Positions 22,426 to 33,963 of a stretch of 58,375 bases of DNA are shown piece after piece. Position 1 is the first letter of the stretch; each line of letters starts with the position of its first letter. The translations under genes and the position numbers were made by a program. This DNA is from Gnetum montanum (taxonomy: Eukaryota; Streptophyta; Gnetopsida; Gnetales; Gnetaceae), in assembly GCA_015680685.1 (NCBI GenBank), contig MNCI01027310.1, positions 25,774 through 84,148 on the forward strand. The letters run 5' to 3'. The notes beneath the pieces were generated by a model, which was not told the origin of the DNA, ran no database searches, and saw nothing but the letters and a program-made list of their open reading frames with translations.

Positions 22426-23134
22426 NNNNNNNNNNNNNNNNNNNNNNNNNNNNNNNNNNNNNNNNNNNNNNNNNNNNNNNNNNNNNNNNNNNNNNNNNNN
22501 NNNNNNNNNNNNNNNNNNNNNNNNNNNNNNNNNNNNNNNNNNNNNNNNNNNNNNNNNNNNNNNNNNNNNNNNNNNNNNNNNNNNNNNNNNNNNNNNNNNN
22601 NNNNNNNNNNNNNNNNNNNNNNNNNNNNNNNNNNNNNNNNNNNNNNNNNNNNNNNNNNNNNNNNNNNNNNNNNNNNNNNNNNNNNNNNNNNNNNNNNNNN
22701 NNNNNNNNNNNNNNNNNNNNNNNNNNNNNNNNNNNNNNNNNNNNNNNNNNNNNNNNNNNNNNNNNNNNNNNNNNNNNNNNNNNNNNNNNNNNNNNNNNNN
22801 NNNNNNNNNNNNNNNNNNNNNNNNNNNNNNNNNNNNNNNNNNNNNNNNNNNNNNNNNNNNNNNNNNNNNNNNNNNNNNNNNNNNNNNNNNNNNNNNNNNN
22901 NNNNNNNNNNNNNNNNNNNNNNNNNNNNNNNNNNNNNNNNNNNNNNNNNNNNNNNNNNNNNNNNNNNNNNNNNNNNNNNNNNNNNNNNNNNNNNNNNNNN
23001 NNNNNNNNNNNNNNNNNNNNNNNNNNNNNNNNNNNNNNNNNNNNNNNNNNNNNNNNNNNNNNNNNNNNNNNNNNNNNNNNNNNNNNNNNNNNNNNNNNNN
23101 NNNNNNNNNNNNNNNNNNNNNNNNNNNNNNNNNN
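22426..23134. other. Assembly gap (709 N)
   Basis: An unbroken run of N. It lies in the endonuclease part of LINE ORF2, which begins MNLVSWNV at 23158 and resumes at 22425. Open frames drawn through the N run are not evidence of coding. Confidence 0.99.
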
Positions 23135-23158
23135 AACATTCCAAGATACTAAATTCAT
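23135..23158 (-). pseudogene. LINE ORF2 start (endonuclease N-terminus)
   Basis: MNLVSWNV is the usual first strand of the apurinic-type endonuclease of plant L1 elements. Its ATG overlaps the ORF1 stop as ATGA (23158-23155), an arrangement compatible with stop-restart translation. The rest of the domain is in the gap. Confidence 0.75.
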
Positions 23159-24261
23159 GAGGAGGTAGAAGATGCGGGTAGGGAAAGAACTTCAGAGGAT
23201 TTGAGGGTAGATGTGTCCACTTCCATTATGTTGGAGAGGACAACAAGGGGGTCGTTTGTAATAACTGGAACTATAGAAGAGGCTATATGGGAGGGAGATA
23301 ATGGTGGGTCGGAAAAGGAGGATGGTTTAGCTCTTTTCCTACCCCCATCATTCCCTCCCTCAGTGGTTGAAATAGAGTCCTTGAAAAATTTAGATTGGGT
23401 GACTTTAGCTTGCAAAGTGATCTTTGTAGAGGAGCTAGAATGAGGGACTTGTGTGGTAGAGGATTTAGGTTTGGAGAGAAAACTAGAGTTCTTGTGAGAA
23501 GTGGCTACAAATTTAAATGTTTTTGGTAGGACTTGAGTTTCATCTATAGGGGAAGAACGATTTTGTGAAGGGTTGTTTGCATTTTTCTTCCTAGCTAAGG
23601 AAGGGCAGGCCGAGATGTGGTGATTAGCTCGATGAAAATAGCTACAAGAGTTTGGAAGGTAAAAATAATCAACTTTTTGTGTGAACAATTTTCCTCCAGC
23701 CGCTAATGTGAGAGAGGTTTTCTTGTGAGAGATGTCTAGTTCTATACAGTAGCGATGAAACTTAATTCCATTAACCTCTACTCTGTGATCAAAGATAATG
23801 TGACCTAGGGTACTAACAATGTCTCTCTCAAAGGTGGAAAAAATAAGTGGAAGATTAGGTAACTCCACATAACAGGGGATAGTTTTATAGGCTGGGTCAG
23901 TGACATCGAAGTCAAATTTCCATGGACGGACGACCAGGGTGGCATTTCGTGCTGGGAAAAAATAGGCTGAAAGGGCTTTCTTAACATGAGAAGCATCAGA
24001 GAGTTCTACGAGCACAAAGTTTCGAGCATAATATCGGGCATAGGAAACGGTTATGCCGTGGGATTGTAGAATAGATTTGATGTACAAATTGAGATTTACT
24101 GATCGGGGAATGAAATCCATAATTTGAATAAAAATGAACCGAGATGAAAATTCTTTAGCTACATTATCAAAAATCTCGTTTGGAATAAAAAAATCAATAT
24201 TAGTGGAGTTGGGGGGACTTCCCTGCTGAGAAGAACCAGACAGGCCTTGAGATTCATCCAT
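23155..24261 (-). CDS. LINE ORF1 (DUF4283-like, zinc-knuckle protein)
   Basis: An intact 368-residue frame. Residues about 45-190 resemble the DUF4283 RNA-binding-like domain of plant L1 ORF1 (RFIFIQIMDFIPRSVNLNLY, FVLVELSDASHVKKAL, VRPWKFDFDV). A zinc-knuckle relic at about residues 207-222 reads CSYFHRANHHISACP, where the second Cys is Phe. The C-terminal third is Ser/Pro/Lys-rich and disordered. ORF1 would bind LINE RNA. It is the longest uninterrupted real frame in the window and overlaps the ORF2 start by four bases. The changed knuckle residue may weaken it. Start chosen as the first ATG after the 5' UTR. Confidence 0.85.
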   Translation of the reverse strand: MDESQGLSGSSQQGSPPNSTNIDFFIPNEIFDNVAKEFSSRFIFIQIMDFIPRSVNLNLYIKSILQSHGITVSYARYYARNFVLVELSDASHVKKALSAYFFPARNATLVVRPWKFDFDVTDPAYKTIPCYVELPNLPLIFSTFERDIVSTLGHIIFDHRVEVNGIKFHRYCIELDISHKKTSLTLAAGGKLFTQKVDYFYLPNSCSYFHRANHHISACPSLARKKNANNPSQNRSSPIDETQVLPKTFKFVATSHKNSSFLSKPKSSTTQVPHSSSSTKITLQAKVTQSKFFKDSISTTEGGNDGGRKRAKPSSFSDPPLSPSHIASSIVPVITNDPLVVLSNIMEVDTSTLKSSEVLSLPASSTSS

Positions 24262-24716
24262 GACTGCACTGTAGCAAAGATCTTCTCTGCCAATAGCACA
24301 GCCCTACGTAGCACTCCTGGATCGGAAGAACCGGTGAACCCATTGACATCAAACCACCTCTGAACCCATTGATGCCAAAATGCCACAGGTCTGCCCAATG
24401 ATGTGAAAAAAATCTTAGAAATCTAAACTTAATGATGGCGATCTCGGATCTGCGACACCCTTGACTCAGATCTTGCATCAACACAGATCTAGAAGCGTAG
24501 CCATGCAGATGCAGCCCGCCAACCTTAGGGCTTTGGAAGAGTGGGAGATCGTTCTCATTGTAGATCGATCTCCATCGCCACCTACAACACACATGCTATG
24601 GTCCGTGTGCCACCTGCTACTCAGAGCTCTACTCGCCATTCACGTCCATGCTTCACTTGCCGCGTGCGCCTGCACAGAGAGAGAAGGCTGCCCGCTGCAG
24701 TGTAACGAAAGAAAAC
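24262..24716 (-). promoter_or_regulatory. LINE 5' UTR / internal promoter region
   Basis: GC-richer than its surroundings, ending at the target-site duplication. L1 promoters lie inside the 5' UTR, so this is where one would be. I see no TATA box. Confidence 0.6.
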
Positions 24717-24733
24717 AACAAAATGAATTTATG
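24717..24733 (-). repeat. LINE target-site duplication, 5' side
   Basis: AACAAAATGAATTTATG, identical to 19250-19266. Confidence 0.95.
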
Positions 24734-25200
24734 ACAAATTAATACAAGATATGAAAGAAAATATAAAGCTTAGAAAACAAAGAAATAGAATGACCAGGAA
24801 AAAATATAGTAAGGTGCAGTAATAACCCCTTGAGATGTAGTTAGGGGAATAAGAGTAATTGATAAGGAGCTATATGATCCTAGTTTTCTAACTAATGTGT
24901 ATGCTTAATGGAGATCACAAAATGTCAAGATTTTTTGCAAAAGGAAATCTAGAAAAGTAAAAGAAAGTATTGAATTAGATCAATGTATAGATCTAGATCT
25001 AATGATATTTACCATATATTAGGAGGATAACACAATAAGGATATAATATGCTAGCAAGATAGGAAAGGAGAAATTAGAAACTCTATCAAGCTAAATAAGC
25101 ACTTAGATATTTTTATTTCCAAAGAGGTAATTGTAAAAATAAAAAAAACTCTTATTGTAAACGAGTTTTCTCTTCATTAAGAGATTAGGTAGATGATGAT
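24734..25200. other. AT-rich retrotransposon non-coding region
   Basis: Continues the host sequence interrupted by the LINE. No gene seen. Confidence 0.4.
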
Positions 25201-25680
25201 AATAATTTTTTGCTTGTGTCTCCTAGAAATGATTGTCCATAAATTACTAATACTTTTTTGTTTAAGGGTATTCTTCTTTTATAGATCATAAATGCCTTAT
25301 AAATTAGAAAGAAATGATGCATTGGGACCCATAGAATTTTCTAAAAGATTCTAGATAATAGAAATGATGGACATAGTTGTAGCAAACATTAAAAATTTAA
25401 TTAACATAAGTAATATTAGATGTCAAAAGTAGAATTGAAAATAATTTTTTTCTTGTGTCTCATAGAAATGATTGTCAATAAATTACTAATCCTTTTTTGT
25501 TTAAGGGTATTCTTCTTTTATAGATCATAAATGCCTTATAAATTACAAAGAAATGATGAATTGGGACCCATAGACTTTGCTAAAAGATTCTAGATAATAG
25601 AAGTGGTGTACATAGTTGCAGCAAACATTAAAAATTTAATTAAGGTAAGAAGTAATATTAGATGTCAAAAGTAGGATTGA
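25201..25680. repeat. Direct tandem duplication of ~240 bp with a TATA-like site
   Basis: 25201-25439 and 25440-25680 are adjacent copies, roughly 90 percent alike by eye. Each includes CTATAAAAGAAGAAT on the minus strand (near 25280 and 25520). This may be a duplicated LTR promoter of a minus-strand element such as P. Confidence 0.85.
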
Positions 25681-25990
25681 CATCAAACATTGAAGATAAA
25701 AACTATCTTGAACATCAAGTACAAAACTATTATAGAAGTTAAAGTTAGAATTGATGTAGGAGATAACATTAGACATTAAAAATAAAGGCATAGAAAACAC
25801 CCCAAAATAATGTTGTAGATTATATGAGACATCATTTGTGGTAGATGTTGATGATAAAATAGAAAAAATATTGCCAATGATGCAAGACATCAAATATGAA
25901 ACTACTAAAAATGGCTTAATTTGTAAAAGTTATAGAGCATACTTAAAACTCTAACTCATGTAGAAAAGACCAAATTAGGTACAATACCTA
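25681..25990. other. AT-rich spacer
   Basis: Repeated short pieces like AGACATCA and AGATAACATTAGACAT, no gene seen. Confidence 0.35.
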
Positions 25991-26960
25991 TTTGTATTTA
26001 TGTTTCATTACCACTATAGTAGCACCTTCTCTTGATTTAAGTGTGAATTGAAATGATGCAACATCTCCTGAAATCTACTATACCCATTATTTGCTAGAAG
26101 ACTACAAAGAAACTTATCCACTAGCTAGGCCTATTGATATTGTAGGCTATTTGGGATTTTCTTTAACTTAGAACATGTGTAATTCTTCCCATGTTCTCCA
26201 ACTCATAGTCTTAACTAACTGTTATAAATGGATCATTACATGCCTATAATCACTTTGTTTTGATGCTAATATGAAAGAACTTGATCTTGGTTATATAGCT
26301 CTTGTAGTTGGCATGTTACGTGCTGGTGCTGATGCTACTACTACTTTGATGCTTAGTCTTTTTTTTTTCTTAGTCTTTATTTTATGGTACTAGCTTAGAG
26401 ATTTCAACATACATTGCATTTAGGATCTTTCTTGATGCATCATTAGTGTACCCAAAAATCAACTTGTCCACGTAATTTTATAATAAAAAAGGGGGATGGA
26501 AGTATGGGCTCTCCCAACTTTTACTCCTTAAATCTTCTTTGTATTTCTAAAAAGATACAATGAATCATGTTTTTCTAATAATTTTCCATCAAAATAGCAT
26601 TTCCCCTAGCATTATAAGTGTATATCCTATTCAACCTCTTTGTGGTAGATATATGATAAGTGCCAATCTTAAAGTAGATCTTTTTTGTAGTAGTAATCCC
26701 AAGGTACTCTTTATGATTGGTTTCATATCTCCTTTCCAACTAAACATTCCTAAAATCTATATATAATATTAAGTATATTTAAGTTGTTATAATACTAATG
26801 TTTGGTAAAATCAATGCTTTTTTTATAACTTTTACTAAATAGAGAACTGTGACCTCTTCTACCTTCATAGTAATCTCATCCTATTTTTATGTCAAAGTTG
26901 ATGTCTTTGATACTTATCAATCACCAAATATGGAAATTATTGCCCAGAATGATGATGCTT
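25990..26960 (-). pseudogene. Accessory ORF relic (related to E30 ORF2)
   Basis: The minus-strand sequence aligns by eye with 32600-33400 inside E30. Examples are the block for IYFKIGTYHIS and LNRIYTY (about 26670-26610) against IYFKIGTYHIFPTKGLNRIF in E30, and an upstream-facing block near 26010-26100 against 32640-32720. It lies downstream of an integrase relic of family Z (29935-29497), so the order integrase, spacer, accessory ORF is kept. Heavily decayed; function unknown. Confidence 0.65.
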
Positions 26961-28840
26961 GAAGTTGTTCTCTAACTTCTACTAGAGAAAACTACAAGAA
27001 TGGTCCAAAATTTAATTTCATTATGGTTGTAAACATCATAGACTTTTCACTAATAGCTTTAACATAGTATTTTAAGAGAGTAAGTTGCTTACCAAGTTTA
27101 GGGCCTAGTAGTGGTTCTACAACTTCTACTTAAGTTGATCAAGTTATCTAGGACATCTGTTACTAGATGAAGAAGGATTATTTCTCTTATTTCTCATCAT
27201 TTTTATAATCATTAATAGATATTATTTTGACAATAATTAGAAAAAATTTATTCATGAGTAGAATTATAGAGGTACAAGATTCTTATTTTGTACAAATCCT
27301 TCATACATTTTATGCCAATTAAGAATTGCAATCCAAAGTTTTTTTAATTAACATAATAGCTTCAAAATACAACATGTTTTTAGGAAACACAAATTTTAAT
27401 TTCATTAGCATTCATTATATTAAGAATATAGACTCTATTAGTGCTCAAAACTAGCATAAAGCATAATATTTAGTATCATTCTTCAAAATTAAGTGATACA
27501 TAGTATTAGAAAATTTTCAAAATTCATGTAGCATTCACACATGATAGGAATTCTCAACATTGGGATCTCAAGGACTCAAAAATTATTGAAATCAAATATA
27601 TGGTAAAGAAGATATTAGTCTTAGAAGTTTCTCTAGCTTAGAAATGGCATGAACTCCTTAGGCATTTAGAATGAAACAAGAAAATTTTCTTAATAGTCAT
27701 GCATATATATAGGGGTTATATTGAATACATTGTATTTACAATAACATAGCTAATGCAATATCATAGCTATCATATCACCTTTAAAATTTTTCAAAATTTT
27801 GCTTATTTTTTAGAAAAAAATGATAACAAATTCTAATAGCTAAAGGATTGTAAGACTTTATAAAGAGTGTTTGGCTAAAGAATGATGCATGCACATTATT
27901 GATTATTATAAGATGGCAAAAAATGATGAATAAAAGTTTTTTGATAAGGAAACATAGACTATGTAGATAAGTATTTTTTAAAAAAATGGTTAAGTCTATT
28001 AATTTTTTAAAGATATAAAAATGATATTAATAACTTGGAATGAGTAAGATGATGTGCAATGGGTTGTCAAATATGATATATAAGAGTTCTACAAATAGAT
28101 CCTCCCCAAAGCATGCTCCTACCCTTCATGTCATTGTATAACCACTCTTATAAGTGCTTGTGGGTACCTAAGGACTTAAATGTAAATCATACCTATATTA
28201 TAATACATATAGGGTTAATTTTCCTTAGCAAGAAGTCAACACTATGATATATAGAATTATTAAATTTTTAATTATACATACTATTATGATGAGATAATGG
28301 AAGAAGGGATCAGAGAAAATAGAACATGAGGTATCTTACCATACTCTTAATGAATCTTTTATTTCAAGAATGCTTAACAAGATCATTATATCTTTCCAAC
28401 CAAAATTTGAATCAAGTACATACTACTTTACAATGATATCATAGTGCATTAGCTTAGACATGCTACTATAATATCAACCACCACATTCGAAGATATTATT
28501 AGTTAGTAATAGAAAACTAAGAAGCAATGATTGCAATTAATTAATTAAAATGTATCATTTTGAGAACTTCTTAACCATTACATAGAGGGGTACCTTCAAG
28601 CATGGGCAACATGTATTTTGAGTGGTACTCTAATAATGTTTGTTACATACATGAATTAATTAGTTATTATGTTAGCCTTACTAGAGGACTACATTTAGGC
28701 ATGAATCACATGTCTTTATCATGTCATACCAAGGTAATGAATATTGTTAAAGAACAAGCTTCCATTTTAACAAAAATATTAATGATGATATAGTCACATG
28801 GATAATTAGAACTCATAAAAGAAATTTCAAAAATCAACAA
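26960..28840 (-). other. Spacer/promoter region before the accessory ORF (inverted copy of 56490-58375)
   Basis: Read on the minus strand, 28840 to about 27000 matches 56511 to about 58000 on the plus strand over most of its length; for example a CTTTAACAA block and AAAGACATGTGATTCATGCC occur in both. It links integrase to the accessory ORF. It starts near TGTAACATCAAGGG (minus, about 28855). No protein coding recognised. Confidence 0.75.
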
Positions 28841-29496
28841 ATTCCCTTGATGTTACAACCTTTTTTATTCTAACTTGATTCTTCAACTTTTCATCCAGGC
28901 ATAATGATTATGGAGCTAATTTTAAGTTTATCTTATGAGAATTACACTATGCCCATGGTAACAATCTCTAATTCATGAAAAATGATAATGGATGGCATGT
29001 TCTTACTATATGCATGATTAGTTGTTAATAATTTGGTAACATAGAGTAAACTTCTCTTGATAAGGCAACATCTTGGTTAACATTGATGCTTTTATCACAA
29101 AACAATAAAGATATATACAACTTGCAATTAAAAGGTTTAAAGAATGAACAAGTGTATAAAGAATAAATGTTATGAAGGAATAGTAAAAACATATGAAGAA
29201 TTAAAAGATATTAAAGAATTAGTATAGATATCAAAGAATTAGGAAAATTATCAATAATTAAGAAAATATTAAAATAACTACAAAGATAAGAAATGAAAAT
29301 AAAGAAGATTCATAAGGCCTAACAAAAGCATGTATCTCCCCCATGGATACATAGAAGATTGATAGGCTTTAACTTTAGTAAGTGTTATCATGAAGTCTAT
29401 AGATTATTGGAATTTCCTAAATGGTTTAACTTGCTTAATATTGATAAAAATGAGTTTGTGTCAACTATCAAGATGATAGATTTACATGATGTCAAA
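28841..29496 (-). other. Post-integrase 3' region of relic X
   Basis: AT-rich. It includes a G-rich tract CCATGGGGGAGATACATGC on the minus strand near 29340, matched at about 49312-49331 on the plus strand. No gene seen. Confidence 0.5.
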
Positions 29497-29935
29497 CTAA
29501 TATGTAGCATAGTCTATATAAAGTCCTCCCCATAACATCCAAAATTTAGTACATTGGGTTACATGGTTTGGATTATAATAAGTGAATCTATCACTTGTCC
29601 TTATAGTAACGTGTCTAATTTTGATATCATGTTTATATTTAGTATACTTCTTATGGACCTCATTAATTATTAGGACTACTAAATGATTTTCATCTAGTAA
29701 GTTAAGATTCATTAGATGTTCCTTTTGGGAAAATTCAATATCTATGTCTAGGAACCAACTTCTAGTTAGTATATGAATCTTAGCTTGAGCTTGTAAATTA
29801 GGTAATTTTTCATACATGTGTTCATATGGAAAATACCCTATTAAAAGTTTCCAATTTGATTGATAAGCCCAAAGATCATCATTAGGATTAGTACTCAAAT
29901 TCTTCCTATATTAACTAATAGTTCCAGTCAACCAC
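29497..29935 (-). pseudogene. Athila-like integrase C-terminus (relic X, family Z)
   Basis: An open frame of 133 residues includes LWAYQSNWKLLIGYFPYEHM, YEKLPNLQAQAKIH and MNLNLLDENHLV. It aligns with the plus-strand protein at 48786-49244 (MNLNLLDENHTIALMFNEVY). The segment just upstream (RKNLSTNPNDDLWAY) matches the sequence before the break in the plus-strand copy at 44661. Homology stops near 29935, where plus-strand gag of Z begins, so two copies of the family are joined head to head here. Confidence 0.75.
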
Positions 29936-29947
29936 CACTCTAATAGA

Positions 29948-30048
29948 TATGATAAATCCAAAGGTTATGATGAACCCCTACTAGCTACAAAAAGCATGAT
30001 CAATACTAGTGAAACCATGTACATTCCAACAAGGCATCAAAGGGATAG
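29948..30048 (+). pseudogene. Element Z gag, N-terminal piece
   Basis: Reads MYIPTRHQRDS near its end and continues in the same frame at 39249 (YIK, stop, LDMNNIPKFKGG) once E30 and one copy of GATAG are left out. That proves E30 landed inside this gag. Confidence 0.75.
30044..30048. repeat. E30 target-site duplication, left
   Basis: GATAG, repeated at 39244-39248. Confidence 0.9.
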
Positions 30049-30909
30049 TGATGAGTGGCAAGGTACCCCTACACTCAACCATACAAATACGAGCATGTAT
30101 GCATGATTTGGTCGAACTCTGCAGATAGACTATTTGTGGTACCTAGATAGTCACACATTGATTGCAGTTCATTGTCTTCCCAACTAGACTAGTATTTGCT
30201 TTGTTATGTATGGTTTAGTCGAGATTGAGGTGAATGATGGAATCCTAAATAATGCTACTCCTAGAGATGATGGCGAACAATCTTGATTAAGCTAATGGAC
30301 AATGGAAAATGAAATCTATGCTAACCCTAAGTGCAATGAGCATCTGTCTTTAATCATCCATATGCATCTTGGACCTCGTGTACTACTTATGGGATTACCA
30401 AGTGTACATTACTTGAGCACTCTTAGATATGCTACTGGGTTACCAAGTAGTTACACTTAAATGTCCGTGATTAAGTCATACTCATTTTGCATTAATCAAC
30501 AAGAAATGTAAATGACAATAAAGGAAATATGAAATAAAAAGACAACAATAAATAATTAATAATTAAAGTAATTAAAACTAAGTGAATGCTACAATGATGG
30601 GGTAATCTTGATCTTTATTGCCGATCATGTGTGTGTCCAACTACATCACACTTGAACAAAGGTTTTGTATAATTACAACCATCACACTATGGGCATGCAC
30701 TGGGGAAAGACCAAAATTAACTAAAAACTAACAAAATGACTCTACCCTTAGACTTACCAACTCCCCCTTTCATGTGGGCTTGACTGTTATATTTATAGGC
30801 CTACACAGGAATCACGATATCATGTATTTGATATCATTATCTAGGCTACAATAGCGTGTACCTAATATCGAGGATCTGATATTGGGGCCTACCAAACCAC
30901 GATTCATCA
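30049..30909 (-). mobile_element. E30 3' LTR
   Basis: Plus-strand start TGATGAGTGGCAAGGTACC, end CACGATTCATCA. The minus-strand promoter TATAAATAT lies at 30797-30789, with GATATC, GATATC, AATATCG and GATATT motifs just upstream (30814-30885). Confidence 0.95.
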
Positions 30910-30922
30910 TACCCCCATGACT
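30910..30922 (-). other. E30 polypurine tract
   Basis: GTCATGGGGGTA on the minus strand abuts the TGATGAATCG start of the 3' LTR. Confidence 0.85.
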
Positions 30923-31099
30923 AAATAACAACTTATCCTCAAGTCAAACAAAATAAGAACAAGCTCGATTGATTACATAGTGGATAGGTATGGGATTATT
31001 GACTAATTAGGAATTACTCATGATATAGTGTGGAATTGAACAAAAAAAATTAAGATACAAACATAAAATTACAAAAAGCAAAATTTTTTGGAACTCATG

Positions 31100-33963
31100 T
31101 GATTCCTGGTAGTGGTGGCTCCTCCATGGTTCTCTTCCCCTTATCTTGTGCTCCAAGTTTTGGAAATGGATGTCTCTGAAGGAGTGCCTGGAGCTTTTCT
31201 TCTTTGGTTCAAGGATCCTGTGCCATCCATGCTAATGCTCCAATGTTTGATGGCGTTGGCACCTTCCATGGACATGGTAGTTGTAGCAACATCTGATTGG
31301 CCTTGACATACCAAACCCCAAACAACCATTGCTCCTCTTCATAGGCTCTAGCTTTTTCCTTGCATTCTTGGTAGTCTGTGAGCCATCAAGCCAAATCCAC
31401 TGTAACATCTTTCTATCCTTGGTAGCTAGTTTTAACCACCTCTAATTTAGAATTTGCTACTTTTAATTTTTGCAATGTCTTCTTGTGTTCATCAAATTCT
31501 ATTTCATATTTAGCACAGGTGGTTGCTACCTACTTCTCCAATTTTGTTCTTAGGCATCCTACTGTCAACATGGCTAAGTTGGCATACCATAGGTTTGCCA
31601 ACTCCATGTACTAAGTGAGATCTTGTATCTATAGGTCCCAACTTTTTAGTTCTTCTTGGAGGGCAAAGGTATAAGTATCCAATATGGTCCACTAATCAAC
31701 GTTCTAAGAACTAAGATTGCTAATATGGGCTTTGGCCATATGGATTTCTTTTTCAATCACTTATTTATACATCCTCACCTGATCTCTGAAATGCTCCTTG
31801 AGCTTTTCATGTCGCTTGGCCTCATTCTTCCACTCACTTATTTCAATCACCATCTTCTAGCAAATTGTATGTACCTCCTCCATTGAGAGGGTTTTGTTTT
31901 CTCTAGCCAAGCTATTCATATCCTAGTTGAACCTTATTAATTTTTCTCACAATTGCTAAAAATTTTCTTTGAGAATATTCTTTTATTTTTCTACTATGAT
32001 CAACTAGAGATTTTTGGTAGCGAGGTGTTTATTTTCTTCTTGTGAGACCTTGAGTGCTTTGGCATGTGCATACATTTGAGCTTATTCCTTAGAAGCATCT
32101 CAATCTACCTTCTCTTTTTCCTTTTCCACTCTTTTATTCTATGCCAACAATTTAGTTAACTGCTCTATCCAAAAGGATTATAGCTAGTTTGCAGGGATGA
32201 ATTGGGATGGATCCCATTATGCAGCTTGCAAACTAGCTAGAATCCTTTTGGATAGAGTAGCTAGTCATGCAAGCTACACAATGGGATCTCCAACAAGAGT
32301 TCTAAGGACTAGCTTTTCTTAGAGTCTTTTTAACTCCTCCTCTGCATGTTTAGCCCTAACCTCTACCATGACTAGATTCCCTTGGTATAAATAAGGTTTG
32401 ACTGTGTTGATATAACATCTTAAGGAATGTCAAACAAGGACGTCATCATTTGACCTATCTACAGTAACCAATCTAGAACATCCTCATGATCTATAGGAGT
32501 CACTGAGAGACCAGCCAAAGTTTGAGCATTGCATGCTCCTATAAAATTTACCAGTGGCACAACAAGGACATTAAATGATTCTTTTATGTGGTCTATGACC
32601 ACTTCTTCTGCTCTTGCTACATCCTAGTATTGCATGACCACTACTATAGTGCCTTCACCAGTTTCTAGTTGCACTTGAAAGGATGCAGTGTTTCCAGAGG
32701 TCTATTGTGACCAGTGTGATTCCCCTCCTATTTGGATGGACACCTCACCCTATGTGTGATTAATTGAGATTGTGGATCATACGACATCATTAATGACCCT
32801 AAAGAGATTGGCTTCATCATGGCTTCCCCAACTGACAAATTCAGCGATGGTCCTAAGATGGCTCATCGATGATCGATAGTCTTGTAGCGGTGGTGGCAAT
32901 TGGTCTTGCTAGCTTGTAGGTTGTGTGTTGGGCCTTGCTTCCTATTGTTGACTAAGCCTTGTGCTTGGAAGTTGGCTAGGCCCTATAGTTTGAGGTGCAA
33001 TGGGTCACACCATCTATTCATGCTTAGGCTCTAGTGTCTCACCAGCACTTTTCCTTGGGGCTGGTGGCTTCAGTAATTTAGCAAATGAGGTGTTTTGAGC
33101 CTTTTTTGGGACATCATTACTGTACCCCAAAATTCTAGCATGTCAACACAACTTCTTGATTAGGCAGGGAAAAGGCAATGCGAACTTCCCTATCTTACAT
33201 TCTTCAAACCACCTTAAAATTTCTATGAGATATAGATGGGGTAGGTTGGCATTAACCTTGTCCATAAAGATGGCACTTTCTCTCATCGCATAGGTAAAAA
33301 TTCTATTCAATCCTTTTGTTGGGAAAATGTGATATGTGCCAATTTTGAAGTAGATCCTCTCTTCAAGTGTGAGCTCTCCATATGCTTTATCCTCCTTGTC
33401 ATACACCCTCTTTAACCATATCTTGCGCACACCTGCATTAGAGTGAGTGGATAGGTAGTAACATTGGGCCTTATATTTAGAAGATTCAATACTTCCAAAA
33501 TGGACTTGGTAGAGAAATCAATAGAAATACCACCAATATCAATGGTGATTCCTTCTTCCTTGTTGTGCCAAAATTGGTACATCTCCCCTAAGTACCAATC
33601 ACCACTCTCAAAGAGAATAGGCCACTATGGAGACCCTTTACGTTGGTCTCTAACTACCTTAGGGAAAAATTTAGTGAAAGGTTAAAAATTGAGTTCTACA
33701 ATCATAGCTGCTGATGTGGACGTTTCACAAATTTCTTGAACACATTCCGAAGACAACATGAGATGTTGTTCCTATTCAAGTGCCTTGGTGTCTCCACCTT
33801 CAGCATGCCTCGATTGTGTAGTGATAGGGGGTTCGTAATGAATGTTGAATGATTGTGCATCTTGCTTTGCATGTTCTTTGGGAGGCTCTTGACCATTGGC
33901 TCTCCTTGGTTGTTTGGATGCACCCTAATAGGGTCCTCCTTGTTATCCTCTTTTAAGGGCCAT
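31100..33963 (-). pseudogene. E30 accessory ORF (plant-transposon-protein-like)
   Basis: The minus strand starts at ATG 33963 (MALKRG) and reads in broken frames. Recognisable parts are FTKFFPKVVRDQRKGSPWWP, FESGDWYLGEMYQFWHNKE, IGGISIDFSTKSILEVLNLL, then LEERIYFKIGTYHIFPTKGL and NANLPHLYLIEILRWFE (33430-33143). These resemble the conserved block of putative plant transposon proteins and Athila extra ORFs, whose role is unknown. A Pro-rich linker and a Lys/Glu-rich, probably coiled-coil C-terminus follow to about 31100. At least one frameshift (near 33425) and many stops. Its ATG follows directly on a splice-acceptor-like TGATTGTAG. Related copies: 26960-25990 and 58163 onward. Confidence 0.65.
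32163..32288. repeat. Compound inverted repeat inside the E30 accessory ORF
   Basis: Arms 32163-32193 and 32227-32257 are inverted copies matching at 30 of 31 bases, beginning CTCTATCCAAAAGGATT. A second interleaved pair, about 32210-32230 and 32269-32288, is also inverted (GATCCCATTATGCAGCTTGC type). Order is A, B, A', B'. Confidence 0.9.

Larger units (their letters stand above)
19267..24716 (-). mobile_element. L1-type LINE, near full length
   Basis: 5.45 kb flanked by a perfect 17-bp duplication. It has a GC-richer 5' UTR, ORF1, ORF2 (endonuclease start, RT, zf-RVT), a 3' UTR with AATAAA, and a poly-C tail instead of poly-A. It is much better preserved than its surroundings, with only a few disabling changes, so it is one of the younger insertions. 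A 709-base run of N hides most of the endonuclease domain. Confidence 0.95.

Noticed and set aside
22339-23168. Several long open frames across the N gap on both strands
   Set aside because: They exist only because N reads as non-stop; only the LINE ORF1, ORF2 start and RT frames have real residues with family motifs.
25201-25680. Pair of LTRs of a tiny element
   Set aside because: The copies are directly adjacent with no interior and lack TG/CA ends, so this is a tandem duplication.
31112-31329. Opposite-strand frames at 31112-31306 (+) and 31141-31329 (-) as two genes
   Set aside because: The minus frame is part of the E30 accessory ORF tail; the plus frame is its shadow.
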